A DNA stretch of 64,000 nucleotides, from the NCBI GenBank assembly GCA_013397795.1, contig VZTJ01003243.1, positions 61,921 through 125,920 of the forward strand, read 5' to 3'. The notes beneath the pieces are model-generated. The model had not been told where the DNA came from. It searched no databases and was given only the letters and a program-made list of their open reading frames with translations. How positions within the stretch are numbered: the first letter of the stretch is position 1; every line of letters starts with the position of its first letter. The position numbers were made by a program, and so were the translations under genes. The stretch comes from Orthonyx spaldingii (taxonomy: Eukaryota > Chordata > Aves > Passeriformes > Orthonychidae). Below are positions 23,011-35,302 of the stretch, piece after piece.

Positions 23011-24437
23011 CAAAATTTGGGCTGCAGAGGTGGGGCCATGTGGGATTTGACTCTTTGACAGCATTTTCAACTCTGCAGCAGAGGCTGAGTGAGCAATTCC
23101 TGCCAGCTGAGGCTCCACGAGCTGAAGTCCCTGTGTCACCCGGTGCTGCAGTGGCACTGTCACACTGTGACACTTCAGTTGCCAGGCAGGAACAATTCCA
23201 GCTGCCACCGTTTGCCCTTTCATCATTCCCAAATGTCCAGTGAAGGAGCAGCTTTTCCCTTGCTCTGGAGGCTGCCAGAAGTGGAAGAACAGAGCAGGAG
23301 CTGAGACAGATTTTTGTCCTGAGAGTTTGCTGGAACTCCAAATATACCCATGGAAAGGATTTGGGGATTTTTCTTTTCCAAATAGACTTAGACCTGAAGG
23401 TTCAGCAGGATTCACTCACCCGTCTTGGTTCCTGGTCCCCACAAGAGCATGAAGTCACATCCTGCTCACAAATCAGGACCTTGAAGCTGTGGTTAGAAAA
23501 CTGAATCATAATCTCCATTTCACTCACATTGCCCCTATTTTTATGTGGGATTTTTTTCCTCTGCCTGCTTTCATTTCCCCTTTTATTTCTCTATTTCCTT
23601 CCCTGCTCCAGGATGCAGAGGCTGTTACTCGACACCACAGCCACGTGTGCTGTTCCCAAAACGGAGCTTGGAGGGATTTGTGACACGGATTTGATGGGAA
23701 CAACAGCCAGAGACGGTGACTCCCTGATCCCCCCTCTCAGCCCCCCAAAAAATCCGTGTTTGATGCTGACCAAAGCTGAAAGCACGGCTGGAGGGAGCTG
23801 AAACAAGACGCTGAGTCATTAATTTTCCTGAACTCCGGAGAAGTTTGGAATTACATCATCATCTGAGGGAAGTGCATGAAATTCAGACTCAGTGTCTGTG
23901 TGGCCCCGTGGCTCCGGGCCTGGGATCTGGTTTCTGGCTGGGATGGTGGGGCTGGAGGAGGGGATTTGCTGCTCTTTTCCCCCCCCACACCCTTTCCTTT
24001 CCTGGGCTTTTGCCTTCCAAACCCCCTGTCCCAACATCTGCCTCGATGACGGGGATGGGGCTCCAACGAGGGACCTTTAACATTTTCCCAGTCCAGGTTG
24101 CTCCCACAATATCCAGGCAGGGAAATAAGGAGCGGGATAAACAGTGCCAGGTCCCCAAAAGGAGCCTTTGCACCTCTCTACACCTGAGCAATCCAAGTAT
24201 CAACTCCAACAAGCTTGTTTTTACCTAAAATAAATAATTTTTGTCATGCATTTGGTATCTTTGCACTGCTGAGCAAAGGGAGAGGGAGCTCCCCAGGGAG
24301 GAAATCTCAGTGAAATCCCAGGGGAAGGAGTCAAGAGTCCCTGAGCCCACTTGGTTCCTAATTGTGGGAAGTGTCTGGTCTGAGCACTTATAGGAACCAT
24401 AAAAACAGAGAAATCAAAGAAGGCATCAAAATATGAA
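23011..24437. other. Unique sequence, no gene seen
   Basis: No repeat recognised. Open frames on both strands near 23.0-23.4 kb and 23.8-24.2 kb overlap each other and resemble no known family. Confidence 0.5.
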
Positions 24438-24565
24438 AAGTGCCACTTCCAGGCCTTCCTGGGACACCTCCAGGGACAGGGACTCCAAACCTCCTTGGGC
24501 AGCCCCTTCCAGGGCCTGGCCACCCTTTCCAGGCAGTAATTCCTCCCTATTTCAACCTGGCAGCC
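24438..24565 (-). mobile_element. CR1 fragment, lineage C
   Basis: Keeps 'gtgccacttccaggccttcc' to 'ggccaccctttccaggcag' on the plus strand. The CR1 3' tail is missing at its low-coordinate side. Confidence 0.85.
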
Positions 24566-24885
24566 TCAAGGAAAAAAAGACAAAAAAATCCTTTGCCATG
24601 AAGCACATCAAAAACCTGAATTTTTCCTGGTTTAATACATCGGGAATGTTTTGTGCTGTGGAATTTTTGCTGCTGTTCTTTGTTTGGAAGCCACACAAGC
24701 TTGGAGTCAATGAGGATTTTATTCCTAAATCCTCAAACAGGATTGACTCTTACTGGTGCCTGAAATTTCTTTTGTATTAAGGCTTTTAGGTTAGGAAAGA
24801 TGGTGTTTGAATATTAGAAATATTTTCCAAATGTGTTAAGAATGGGAGTTAAAATCCTGTGGTCAGAGGCCATTGAAGGGTTTGT

Positions 24886-24951
24886 GACTGGTTCTGGACT
24901 GATTTGGGACTGATTTGGGACTGGTTCTGGACTGGTTTGGGACTGGTTTGT
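24886..24951 (+). repeat. 11-bp minisatellite, six units
   Basis: Six tandem 11-bp units of the form GACTGRTTYKG, alternating between GACTGGTTCTG and GACTGATTTGG types. Confidence 0.95.
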
Positions 24952-25291
24952 TCCTCCCATGGATGCAAAGGTATTCTCATCTCATCAGTCATTTTTTCCA
25001 GTGGTTTATTTTGTGGTTGAGCTCCCTCAGTTTGAAAGAGCAGAGAAGATTTTTTTAAGGTTGACCCTTCCCTGGCCTTTTTTTTTTTTTTTTTATTGGA
25101 ATACTGGGGAAAATGAGCAGGAGGCAGGAATGAACAAAATCAGGAAAATACAGAGTATCTTAGAGTAAATGCAAATTGTATTAAAATTAATTTATTGCTA
25201 AATTCATGCAATAAGGTTTCCAAAATTAGGAAGTGTCCGAAGTTGTTTTGATAAGGTGAAGTCACCCTGCACTGCATGTGGACAATGTCAC
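24952..25291. other. AT-leaning unique sequence
   Basis: A T run lies at about 25,079-25,094. Nothing else recognised. Confidence 0.5.
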
Positions 25292-25560
25292 AAAATCATG
25301 GAATCATTGGGGTGGGAAGAGCCCTTCAGGATGAGGCAGTGCCACCCCAGCAGCAGCAGCATCACCCCAAACCCTGTCCCCAAGGGCCACATCCAGACTC
25401 CTCCTGAACACTCCCACACACAGGGACTGCACCCCCTCCCTGGGCAGCTCATTCCAAGGCCTCACCACTCTGCCAGGGAAATTTTCTTTCCCAGTCTCCA
25501 ACCTGAGCCTCCCCTGGTGCAATTTGAGGCCATTTCCTCTCCTCCTTTCCCTTGGGACCC
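25292..25560 (-). mobile_element. CR1 LINE fragment, lineage B
   Basis: Terminus at 'aatcatggaatcattggggt', then the CAGCAGCAGCAGC stretch and 'gtccccaagggccacatcc'. The copy is cut at 'cttgggacccagaag'. It is close to consensus, so probably young. Confidence 0.93.
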
Positions 25561-25837
25561 AGAAGAGCCCCCGAAATCAGGATGATACTGATTAAAATGA
25601 ACCACAGAGCAACATGCAAATATTTATCCTTACTTTAACAATGAAGGATTTCACAAATAAAACACATCAATAATAATTTTTTGATAAGAAATTGGATTTA
25701 TGGAGGGAATTTCCTGCCTGGGACTTGCTTGATTTCAGGCCCCTGGAGTTGCTCTTACCATGAGGACACTGTTTTTTCTTTATATAGTTTCTTATATGTA
25801 AAAAAAAAAGTGGTTTTGGTTTTAGAAGTCAATTTTT
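25561..25837. other. AT-rich unique sequence
   Basis: No gene or repeat recognised, apart from an A run near 25,800-25,809. Confidence 0.5.
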
Positions 25838-26003
25838 CCCTGGGAGGGTGTAGAATTCCCAGACCAGCTGTGGCTGCCCCTGGACCCCTGGCAGTGTCCA
25901 AGGCCAGCTTGGACATTGGGGCTTGGAGCAGCCTGGGACAGTGGAAGGTGTTTGGGGTTGGAATGAGATGAGCTTTAAAGTTCTTTCCAACCCAAAACAA
26001 ATA
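25838..26003 (+). mobile_element. CR1 fragment, lineage A
   Basis: Contains 'gtgtccaaggccagcttgg', 'gcttggagcagcctgggac' and the terminus 'ttctttccaacccaaaac'. The block between 'ggtgt' and 'ggaatgagatgag' is shortened by a deletion. Confidence 0.88.
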
Positions 26004-26610
26004 TTGAGAGAGAAAAAATTTTATATTTCCAAATAAACTTTGATATTCACAGATTTTTTTTTCCTTGCAAACCACTTGGCACATTTTCCCCTCATTCTGT
26101 TATCCAAAGTTTCTCCTGACAGGATAATTCCACCTCCCCTCCCCAGAAATCCTCCTCAGCAGGGTTTGTACACAGAACAACCTTTAGGAGTTTTACCCAG
26201 AAGAAATGCTGGTCCTCAGTTCACTTTTTGTTTAAATTCCCTCCCACAATTGATTCAATAAATCCCTTTTCAGCCCAGAGGTGAGAGCTGCCTCTCTGTC
26301 ACGTCCCAGGGAGTTCTGTCTGCCCCACAGAAGCTTTTTAAAGACTTCCACATCCCAAATGAAACCCAAGAGCAATGTAAACATTTTCCCTGCTGCCAAA
26401 AACCCAGAGAGGCCTGCTGGGAAAAGTGAAATGCACCCCTCTCTTTGCTTTTTCCTGCTGTTCCTTGTCAAAATATTCCGTGTTAACATCTATCACACTC
26501 TTAATTTGGGGGTTTTCTGCTGGGGAGTGCCCCTGGGATTTTTTATTGCTGTTATCCTTTGGATTTGGGGTTGTGTGGAGAAAACACAGAAATAAATGTG
26601 CAATAATTAG
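26004..26610. other. Unique sequence, no gene seen
   Basis: No gene or repeat recognised. Confidence 0.5.
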
Positions 26611-26832
26611 GGAATCACAGAATTGTCAAGGCTGGAGGAGATCTGGAGCATCACCAGCACCATAATTCCCAAGGGCCACATCCAGACCCCTCTGGAACAA
26701 TTCCAGACTCCGCCACCTCCCTGGGCAGCTCATTCCAATTCCCGACCACTCTTCCAGGGAAAAATTCTTTGCTGATAATCAGTCTGAACCTGCCCTGCTG
26801 TAACTTCAGGCCTTTTCTTCTCAAGTGGAGCT
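26611..26832 (-). mobile_element. CR1 fragment, diverged lineage B relative
   Basis: Starts 'aatcacagaattgtcaaggc' and contains 'caagggccacatccagacc' and 'ctgggcagctcattccaat'. It is clearly older than the 25.3-kb copy. Confidence 0.85.
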
Positions 26833-28260
26833 TTGTCCTGCTGGGAATAAAAACAGGTGAGTAAAACCTGGAATTACCCCCATGAATTCAGCTCCTGGGG
26901 TTCGTCCAGCTTGGGAAAAAGATGGAAATATCCCCCTGATCCGGCGTTTCATCCCTGTGGGTTCCTGCTGTCCCACAGCCCGTGGCAGTCAGTAATATCT
27001 CTTGGAATTGCAGCACAGGCCATGTTTCTCCCCCAAAACTCCCTAAATTTCCTCCATTTGTGGTTTCCCAGCAGAAAATTTAACTCTCTGCTGGTTAAAA
27101 ATTGCCCATTTTGGTGAAGTGGAGCTACAAGTGCCCCCAAAATTTGCAGGACTAGAGGCACCACAATAATCAGAGCCTTGCACAACATCTCTCCCTCAGC
27201 AAGGTGTTCATTTACTAAAAATGGGAAAATTCCTCCAGGAAAAGCATTTCCTGGCCGGATAAGGTTCTGAATTCCAGCATTCCACACGCTGCTTGCACAC
27301 GTCAGGGGAGGACTTTCATCCCTGCAGAAGAAGGATGGCCTTGTGGTTCCAACCACGGGATTGGGAATTGTGAGGGCTCCGTGACTCCGGTGAAGCGTCA
27401 CCGCCTCAGGTGCAGGGAAGGAGAGCTGTGCTGGGCCTCCTCCTCCTTCTTCCCTGGATTCTGGGGTGTCTCCCTCCTCCCTCTGTCCCTGGGAGAAGGG
27501 AGCCCTCAGCCACCACAGCTCCAGGAACGCTGTGAGTGGTGCCTTGATCCACCGCCCTCAGCGCCGGCATTTTGCCTCATCCATGGAAAACCCGGTTCCA
27601 GTCCCATCCAGGCAGCTTGGGGTGAGCTTTGGGATCTCAAACTAAGATGAAACCTGGCTAAAATCCACAGATAATACAGGAAAAGGGGGTTGGAATTATG
27701 TGCATGAACTAATTTCATTTTGGCTTCACTCAAAACCCATCCTAGTGTGACTGTCTAAGAGATGGACTCGAGTTTAATTGATCTTGACATAGCTGAGGGG
27801 AGACTGTCATTAAAGCTGAGCCTAGGCTGGAAAATTCCACAAATATTCCCGTGTTCTGACGTGGAGTGATGCTTTTTAACTGCAAAAATCTCCCTCAGTT
27901 TCAAAAGGAGGTGTCTCCAAAAGGAAGAGGAGGAAATCAGCTGGAGAGAACCCTGGATCCTGGGGTTTCCTGTTCCTCAATCCGTATGGTCACCCCCAGC
28001 TCAGCCAGGAGGGCTCAGTAAAGCCAGGTTTGCTTCCCATATCCAAAATATTGTCCTGGCACTCTGGAGGAAGGGGATCTGAGCCATCCAATTCCCCTTC
28101 AAATTAATAGTTACGAATTTCCCCAAACTCTCAGGCACCTAAAAAACAAATCCACAGCAATTTTTGGAAACTGCAGAGGCAGAGGTGGGAATGGATGGCA
28201 CAAACTGATGAAAAAACTGGTGGATTATACCCAACAAACCAATTTTTTCTCACATTTAGA
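26833..28260. other. Unique sequence, no gene seen
   Basis: No repeat recognised. The 27.2-27.6 kb part is GC-richer with some CpG, but there is no clear promoter or exon. Confidence 0.5.
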
Positions 28261-28380
28261 CTGAGCCTGGTGCTAGAGTAAATTATCAAAGCAGTCATAC
28301 TTTCATTAGTGATTAATCCAGCTCAAATGTAATTAATCCATGGTGAAATCAATTGTAATTCACTCCTGTCTCATGATGAG
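28261..28380. promoter_or_regulatory. Cluster of TAAT homeodomain-type sites (candidate enhancer)
   Basis: Two GATTAATCC/AATTAATCC sites carry TAATCC at 28,314-28,319 and 28,334-28,339, exactly 20 bp apart. A CAATTGTAATTC follows at 28,350-28,361. TAATCC is the known OTX/bicoid-class core, and TAATTR is a general homeodomain core. Spacing by about two helical turns on the same face suggests, but does not prove, a functional site pair. Confidence 0.3.
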
Positions 28381-28937
28381 AGAAAGAACAGAAAAAACCT
28401 CCCCCAGACCTGAACGGATAGCCAAAACCGTGGGCAGTGATCTCAGTCTGGAAAAGAAATAATTCTGGTTTGTCTCGGGTAAAGAGATGACTCAGATCAA
28501 ATATATTCACTTTTCATTACAGAATTATCTTGCTCTACATTCCCAAAAGGTTTGCTGCCCTCCTCCCCAAGACTTCTTTAAAATCCTGGGAATCTCTACA
28601 CTGATTTTTGATGTCCTGCTGCTTCAGCTTTCTTTGTCCTCATTAGGAAGCTCGGATTTTGTGACATAAATTAATGAGGATGAGGGAATAAATGAAGTAG
28701 CATCTTCCAGGCTTTGCATTCAAGATTTCCCTCTCATTTTTAATCTTCTCTTTCCATTTATGCATCCAGAGCTCTCTGGGAAGACACCCAAAGGTTCTTG
28801 GACATGGTCAGAAATGCAGGAGCATCACAGCGAAACCTGGGAACATCTTTCTCAAGCACCTGCATGGAAATAACCCCACCACCTTCAGGGGATCCCAGGA
28901 TCTGCAGGAAGAGCAGAGCAGCTCAGCAGATGCTCAG
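28381..28937. other. Unique sequence, no gene seen
   Basis: No gene recognised. Confidence 0.5.
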
Positions 28938-29358
28938 AGGGATGGAGCAGCTCTGCTGGGAGGAAAGGCTGGGAGAGCTGGCATTGTTCAGCCTGGAGAG
29001 GAGAAGCTCTGGGGTGAGCTCAGTGTGGCCTTGCAGGGCCTGAAGGAGCCCCAGGAAACATGGAGAGAGACAATTTCCAAGGGCTGGAGGGACAGGACCC
29101 AGGGAATGGCTTCCCAGTGCCAGAGGGCAGGGCTGGATGGGAGATTGGGAAGGAATTGTTCCCTGGGAGGGTGGGCAGGCCCTGGCACAGGGTGCCCAGA
29201 GAAGCTGTGGCTGCCCCTGGATCCCTGGCAGTGCCCAAGGCCAGGTTGGACATTGGGGCTTGGAGCAGCCTGGGACAGTGAGAGGTGTCCCTGCCCTGGC
29301 AGGGGTGGGAATGAAATGATCTTTCAGGTCCCTTATATCCCAAACCATTCCATGAATC
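28938..29358 (+). mobile_element. CR1 LINE, lineage A, young copy with 5' extension
   Basis: Runs from 'gggatggagcagctctgctg' through 'gaggagaagctctggggtg' and the lineage A 3' block to 'caaaccattccatgaatctc'. The 5' 170 bp are nearly identical to the matching parts of 32,773-33,297 and 60,255-60,500. Confidence 0.94.
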
Positions 29359-30429
29359 TCTGAAGTAAAGGCAAAATTTTGCCCTCTGATTTTCCCTAAA
29401 TATTCGTGCCAACAGATGTTTTATAATTCCCAGTTTGGGAATAACCAGCTGACAGCCCCTTGTGTGCCCCAAGGGAGTGGATTAAAGTGACAATGATGAC
29501 CAAGACATTTCTGAACTTGATTTTCTTGCACCATCACCAGTGCCAGAAACTTCATCCCTGGGGTCCATCCAAGGAATGCCACTCCTGCCAGCTGGAATGT
29601 CTTGCTTACCCTCTGGAATCACTCCTCCATCCCTCTGCCTCCTGAAGTTGAAAAGCAGCGCTCCCTGAAATAATTTATTTTGCCTCTCCCATAAATTTTC
29701 TCCCTAAACCTCAATGCAGCATTCCAAAATGAACCAAAATATCCCGGAAAAGCTCTGCTCTTATCTCTGAGCTGTCTGGGTTTGGGCAACATTTTCCATG
29801 ACAACGAGCAGCAGCAAAAAAACACGATGAGAACCCAAAAACCAGCAGGGTGTGGATGGACCAACACAAATAAAGAGAAATACAATGAATTTTGTTGTTT
29901 TTATGAAGTTTGTTATTTTATTTTTGATCCCCAGCCCCACTTTTCACATGCAGAAGGATCCACTGCATCCAGTTCAAAATCTCCCACTTTTCTCCATGCT
30001 GTGTTACAGGGAAAGCTCTAAGAAAATATAATTTTTATTTATTTCAGCCCTTTCTTCACCCAAATTTATATTTATAGATTTGTATTTCCCACCATTCAGG
30101 CACAGGCTGTTCACTTTTTTCCTATAAGGAAATACCCAATATTTTTCCTTGGAAATTGTATTTATGTCCCTGAGAAAGCTGAACTATAAAACCTAAAAAG
30201 ACAGCTAAATTCCATGGAGTTTTTTTTTTCTATTTCAAGCCTCTGACAGTGTGAAAAAAACCGGATTTTTTTTTTTTTTTTGTTAAATCATCCAATATAA
30301 ATTAATAATATTTAATATAAATTGAGAGCATTGAGCAGTGTTTAAAGAGAAGGGAGTCACGGTCTAACTCTTCCCAAAGAGTGGGAATGTGGCTGGGAGG
30401 GGGAGATGAGCCCCAGACACTGCTGAAAT
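29359..30429. other. Unique sequence, no gene seen
   Basis: AT-rich from 29,870, with a T run at about 30,267-30,281. No CR1 or gene recognised. Confidence 0.5.
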
Positions 30430-30600
30430 CTCTGAAGATGTCTGCAACAACCAACACTCTCCCTAATGAGACCTCAGAATGTCTTGATGAGCTTCTCTAA
30501 TTGCTCTGCATAATTGGAAGGAGCTGCAGCCCCGTTTCAAAAATGCTCAGCTGCAAATTGGGGGAATGTGGCTCTAATTAAGCTGGGCGGGAGGTTAGGG
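30430..30600. promoter_or_regulatory. Second TAAT-site cluster (candidate enhancer)
   Basis: CCTAATGAG near 30,472, CTAATTG near 30,498, GCATAATTGG near 30,508 and CTAATTAAGC near 30,574 lie within about 110 bp of repeat-free DNA. A pentamer/decamer microsatellite bounds it on the right. Regulatory function is inferred from motif density only. Confidence 0.27.
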
Positions 30601-30603
30601 GGC

Positions 30604-30661
30604 TTTTATTTTGTTTTATTATTTTGTTTTATCTTGTTTTATTTTGTTTTATTTTGTTTTT
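30604..30661 (+). repeat. TTTTATTTTG microsatellite
   Basis: TTTTG and TTTTA pentamers alternate for about 58 bp. Confidence 0.93.
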
Positions 30662-30926
30662 CAGCCCTGCTTATTTAGGGATGAAAACAACATTAATCAG
30701 TGACCAGATTTATCAACTATCAAGTTGCAAACATCTCAAAATCTACCGATAATTTTCGGCTCCTGAGGGGATTTGCACTGTTAATAACCAACATTTCTTA
30801 ATATTTCACTTGTTCTCACTAAATCAGCAGCTTTTCCCAAAATTCTCGCTTTCAGGGAGCACGCAAAAAACCAGAAATATTTTTAAAAGCAGTTTAAAAA
30901 GGTAAATATTTATTTTGGGGGTGGTC

Positions 30927-31012
30927 ACCTGGAGGAGAGAAGGCTCTGGGGAGAACTTAGAGCCCTTCCAGGGGTTTGGAAAAAGGAGGGAGAGGGATTT
31001 TTATCCAAAACC
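30927..31012 (+). mobile_element. Short CR1 fragment, lineage A 5' region
   Basis: 'cacctggaggagagaaggctc' and 'agagcccttccaggggttt' match the internal block seen inverted at 38,780-38,850. It lacks the CR1 3' end. Confidence 0.65.
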
Positions 31013-31579
31013 CCTTTCCACAATGCTGCTCTCCTTCCTCCTCTGTCCAACATCCAGGGTTGTTCCAGCTGCAGAATCCAGCACCGGCATTCGTTCAAGT
31101 GTTCCCAGACCTCTCATTTTTCTGGGACTCTCCTTCCAGGGATTCAACAATCTCCCATCACCTCTTACCACCCCAGAAAGGTGAGATTTACCCCTGAATT
31201 CTCCCAAATTCTATCTGATCAATCACAAGCTCCTTGCCATAAATCCAGTTGGATTTATGTCCATGCTGGGCTCATGGTTGCCAAATTCCATGATCCAACT
31301 TTTGTCCCAGGGCTTGATTTCTCTCTCAGTCTCAGCACTGTGTTTAGACTGAGATTAAAAGACGCTGCTCTTCCCTCTTTTCTACTGGAAAACCATGGAA
31401 TCTGGTGCATGGGAGTGAGCTGTGAGCAGCAGAAACCTGGAATATCATCATGGAAAATCTGTCAGTGCCACTGTCAGACACTGCTGTATTTCCACAAGGA
31501 ACTGTGCAGAGTGAGACTCCACAAGTAGATCCACATCCACAGCACATTATGGATATTTGTAAGAGTGGAATTTTCTGGA
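31013..31579. other. Unique sequence, no gene seen
   Basis: No gene or repeat recognised. Confidence 0.5.
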
Positions 31580-31903
31580 ATCACAGAAATAATAAGGTTG
31601 GAAAAGCCCTCCCAGCCCATGGGGTCCCAGCTGTGCCCGATGCCCACCTTGTCCCCAGCCCAGAGCTCTGAGTGCCACCTCCAGGCCTTCCTGGGACACC
31701 TCCAGGGATGGGGACCCCAAACCTCCCTGGGCAGCCCCTGCCAAGGCCTGACCACCCTTTCCAGGCAGGAAATTTTTTCAAATATCCAATCTAAACCTTA
31801 CTTGGCACATCTTGAGGCCATTCCCTCTCCTCCTGTCCCTGTGCCCTGGGAGCAGAGCCCGACCCCCCCGGCTGCCCCTCCTGTCAGGGAGTTGTGAAGA
31901 ATG
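31580..31903 (-). mobile_element. CR1 LINE fragment, lineage C
   Basis: Terminus at 'aatcacagaaataataaggt', then 'agctctgagtgccacctcc', 'ccaaggcctgaccacccttt' and the upstream block 'gggagcagagcccgaccccc'. The 5' side ends in a diverged stretch near 31,900. Confidence 0.92.
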
Positions 31904-32772
31904 AGGTGGAATATTGGAATATTGGTCCAAAACAGGCTGAGTACAGGAGCAGGAGCAAGGCACCCTTATCACCTCTCTGATCACCACCAGCAGCAAAGGT
32001 TTGTGGTGTTTGCCTCGTTCATTCCTTATTTTTAATGATTTTTTTTTTCCTTTAGGGGCACAAAAGATCCGGGAGATCGAATCTGGCACTTCATCACTTT
32101 TCTCATAATCTCCTTCCTCGAAAATGTGTTAATTTGGAAAAATAAAAAGGAGGATAAAAGGAGGATTTATGAACACCCACAGGGTAATAAATAAGTGTAT
32201 AACACTGCAAAAGGGCCATTGTTCAATATGTTTTACATTTGAAGGGCTATAAAATTGTTAAAGCAAGCTCTGCTGAGCCTGGTTTTAATGAAGTCTTTTG
32301 TCTCTCCAAGGCAGCGTATTCCATGTGGAGGAGGTTATTTCCCCCCATTCCTGAAGGAGTTCACTCTCACAGGGATAGCAAGGGCACTTGTTAGAGCTGC
32401 TGGATATCCCTCTTTCCCAAAGGAATCCTGCTATCCAACACATTCCCTGAGCACTGGTGGAAGCAGCCAAACAAAGTGTGCAGAGTCGGGGTTTCTCCTA
32501 AAGAAATGATCAGTGCCAAAAATCCAGCTCCCAAAGGAATGAGAAATCCAGGCTGTGTCCTGTGTGGTCAGACCCAGCAAGCACATCCAGGTTGTCCTTC
32601 CCAAAAGTTTTGCTTTTCCCACTCTGAAACCCCAGCACTTCAGATCACCCCACACCTTTTTAAGTTCATTTTCTCCTGCACCTTTTCTTCCAGCCCCCTG
32701 AGCATTCCCTGGGCCTCCTGCTGTGGGATGGCTTCATCCCTGATTTCTCCTCAGCCTCACAGCCTGCTTGTC
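31904..32772. other. Unique sequence, no gene seen
   Basis: No gene or repeat recognised. Confidence 0.5.
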
Positions 32773-33297
32773 ATGGAATTCCAGAATGGTCTGGGATGGA
32801 AGGGATATTAAAGATCATCCCATTCCCCCCCTGCCATGGCAGGGACCCCTCCCCCTGTCCCAGGCTGCTCCAAGCCCCAATGTCCAACCTGGCCTTGGGC
32901 ACTGCCAGGGATCCAGGGGCAGCCACAGCTTCTCTGGGCACCCTGTGCCAGGGCCTGCCCACCCTCCCAGGGAACAATTCCATCCCAATATCCCATCCAG
33001 CCCTGCCCTCTGGCACTGGGAAGCCATTCCCTGGGTCCTGTCCCTGCAGCCCTTGGAAATTGTCTCTCTCCATGTTTCCTGGGGCTCCTTCAGGCCCTGC
33101 AAGGCCACACTGAGCTCACCCCAGAGCTTCTCCTCTCCAGGCTGAACAATGCCAGCTCTCCCAGCCTTTCCTCCCAGCAGAGCTGCTCCATCCCTCTGCC
33201 CATCCTGGTGCCTCCTCTGGGCTCTCTCCAGCAGCTCCAGGTGCTCCCTGTGCTGGGCCCAGGGCTGGGGCAGCTCTGCAGGTGGGGTCTCACCTGA
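32773..33297 (-). mobile_element. CR1 LINE, lineage A, young 525-bp copy
   Basis: Has the terminus 'atggaattccagaatggtct', the complete 3' block and a 5' extension to 'gctctgcaggtggggtctca'. It is the longest A copy retained whole and a good local consensus. Open frames on both strands here come from the GC-rich non-coding CR1 3' region. Confidence 0.95.
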
Positions 33298-34379
33298 GCA
33301 CAGGGGCACAGGGGCACAATCCCAATCCCTTCCCTGCTGCTCAAACTTGATTTTTCCCTTCATTTTGTCTTGCCACTGTGAACTTTTCCAGACCCAGATA
33401 AAACCTCAGGAGCAGCCAAAAGCCCTCTGGCTCCACAGCTGAGCACGATGACATTTTTGCCAGTGCTCTCCAACTTGGAATTTCACTCCATTGGCTTCCC
33501 TGTGCATGGGAAACCTCCAGGCAGTGGAACAAAGGTGTGTGACTGGAGGAGAAGTGTGTTAAGTGAAGGAAAAATGGATGATACCTCCCTCTCGTTTTCC
33601 TGGAAGGGAATCCAGGGGTGAGGTGCTCCTGACAAGCTCCTTATCCTGAAAAGAGAGGGAGCGAGGAGCTGGAACAGTGCTGAGTCATAAAACTCATGCT
33701 TTTGAGGATGCTTTTGAGGCAGAGCATCTCCTGTGTCAGCCCTTGCCGGTGGCTCTGAGCAGGGAATGCGGTCCTGCAGGGATGCAGAGCAGGAATTGGC
33801 TTTGAACTGAAGGGTGGCCTTTGGCAGCCGAGCCTCTCCCTCCTCCGTGTGGGCGTGGGCTTGGCAGCAGCTTTAACCTCCTTGCATATCCCAGACCTGC
33901 TCCTTGCCCTTCCCTTTCTCCTAAAAAAGAATGTGTTTATTACCCCTTGGCATTCCCGGGAATGGCTTTGTTTCAGTGGAATTTGTGCCTTTTCTGACTG
34001 GAGAAATACCCACTCCCATCCTCAGGATTTTCATCCGGAGCCTTTTCATTTGGAGCCTCAGGATTTTCACATGAGCCTCTCACATCCAGCAGGTTTCTGG
34101 ATGTTACTGCCAGGTAACTATCCCAGGAAAATCCCATGGGAAATCCACACCAGCAGCAGGTAAACTGCAAAAAAGCTGTCCTGAACCCACTTCAAAGGCT
34201 CTGAATGGGGACAGGGAAAGGCTGCAGGAGCAAACAGCTCCTGGTGTCCCACCCACCTCGCGGGGCAGGGGATGGACAGCCCACACACCGGGAAATATTT
34301 CCACAGTCCAGCCCCTGGATAATTTATGAGGGCTTAAAATGCTAAATCCTGATGTTAAAACTGTTCTCTCCTGGGCAGA
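33298..34379. other. Unique sequence, no gene seen
   Basis: No CR1 recognised. A TGAGTCATAAAACTCATGC stretch near 33,681-33,700 contains an AP-1-type core. Confidence 0.5.
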
Positions 34380-34800
34380 GGTGGGCAGGGTAATGGAGCA
34401 TTAAGTCTGGCTCAGGCTGGAACCCGGCTCTGTCTCGGCTCCGTGCCCGGGACTGAGGCAGAGGCAGAGCCAGGGTGATGAAAACTGTCTGGCATCACCT
34501 CCTGGAGCTCGGGGCGACCCGAGGAGCTCACACGTGGCTGCCACATCCCGTCCCACTCCCGTTCCCCGCTCCATGCTCACATCCAAAGTCCTGCTGATGG
34601 TTTTGCCTCGTGGGGATAACACAAAGAAATGTTTGGCTTCTCCCAGGCCAGGCTGCACTTCCCAACCTCTTGGAGGAGCACTCATCCATAACTGGAGCCA
34701 TCTTTCAGCGGGATCTACCCCGGGCAAGGTGAGACAGCAGGAATTGTTCCTCCCCCTCCCAAGGTAAACTGCTGCTGAACTCTCGGCCCCACGCTCACCT
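34380..34800. other. GC-rich segment with scattered CpG
   Basis: CpG-richer than its surroundings, with a CACGTG E-box at about 34,531-34,536. No exon or start site can be supported. Confidence 0.35.
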
Positions 34801-35134
34801 GCCTGATGGAACATGTTTGGAATTACATAAGACCAAGTTTTATTTCGTTTCAGGCACCCTGAGAGGGTTGCACCAAATCCCTGAGACACTATTCCAGTTG
34901 GAGAAAGCCCCACATGCAGGAATTTGCATTTGGAACAGCTCAGAGAGGGGGAACTGGCATTTCCATAACTTTTTTATAAAACTTGTAGAGATTTGCAAAA
35001 TCTGGGGTCAGATTTGCCCCAGCTTGGGTCAAGTATTTATTTTCCAGTTCGTGATCATTTTTAATTTTTGGAAATGTAGAAGAAACATTTTAGTAATTCA
35101 AATTCTTTGAAAATTGGACTTTTCATGGAATCAG

Positions 35135-35302
35135 ATAATCAAAGGATCATGGAATGGTTTGAGTTGGAAGGGACTTTAATGGTCATTTATTTCCACCCCT
35201 GCCATGGACAGGGACACCTTCCACTGTCCCAGGCTGCTCCCAGCCCCAATGTCCAACCTGGCCTTGGACACTGCCAGGGATCCAGGGGCAGCCACAACTT
35301 CA
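35135..35302 (-). mobile_element. CR1 fragment, lineage A
   Basis: Terminus 'aaaggatcatggaatggttt' to 'aggggcagccacaacttc'. Truncated 5' of the 'gcagccaca' block. Confidence 0.92.

Noticed and set aside
28923..33297. Inverted pair of CR1 copies (28.9 and 32.8 kb) as a fifth inverted duplication
   Set aside because: The similarity is confined to CR1. The flanks differ, and there are no shared private variants as in IR4, so two insertions suffice.
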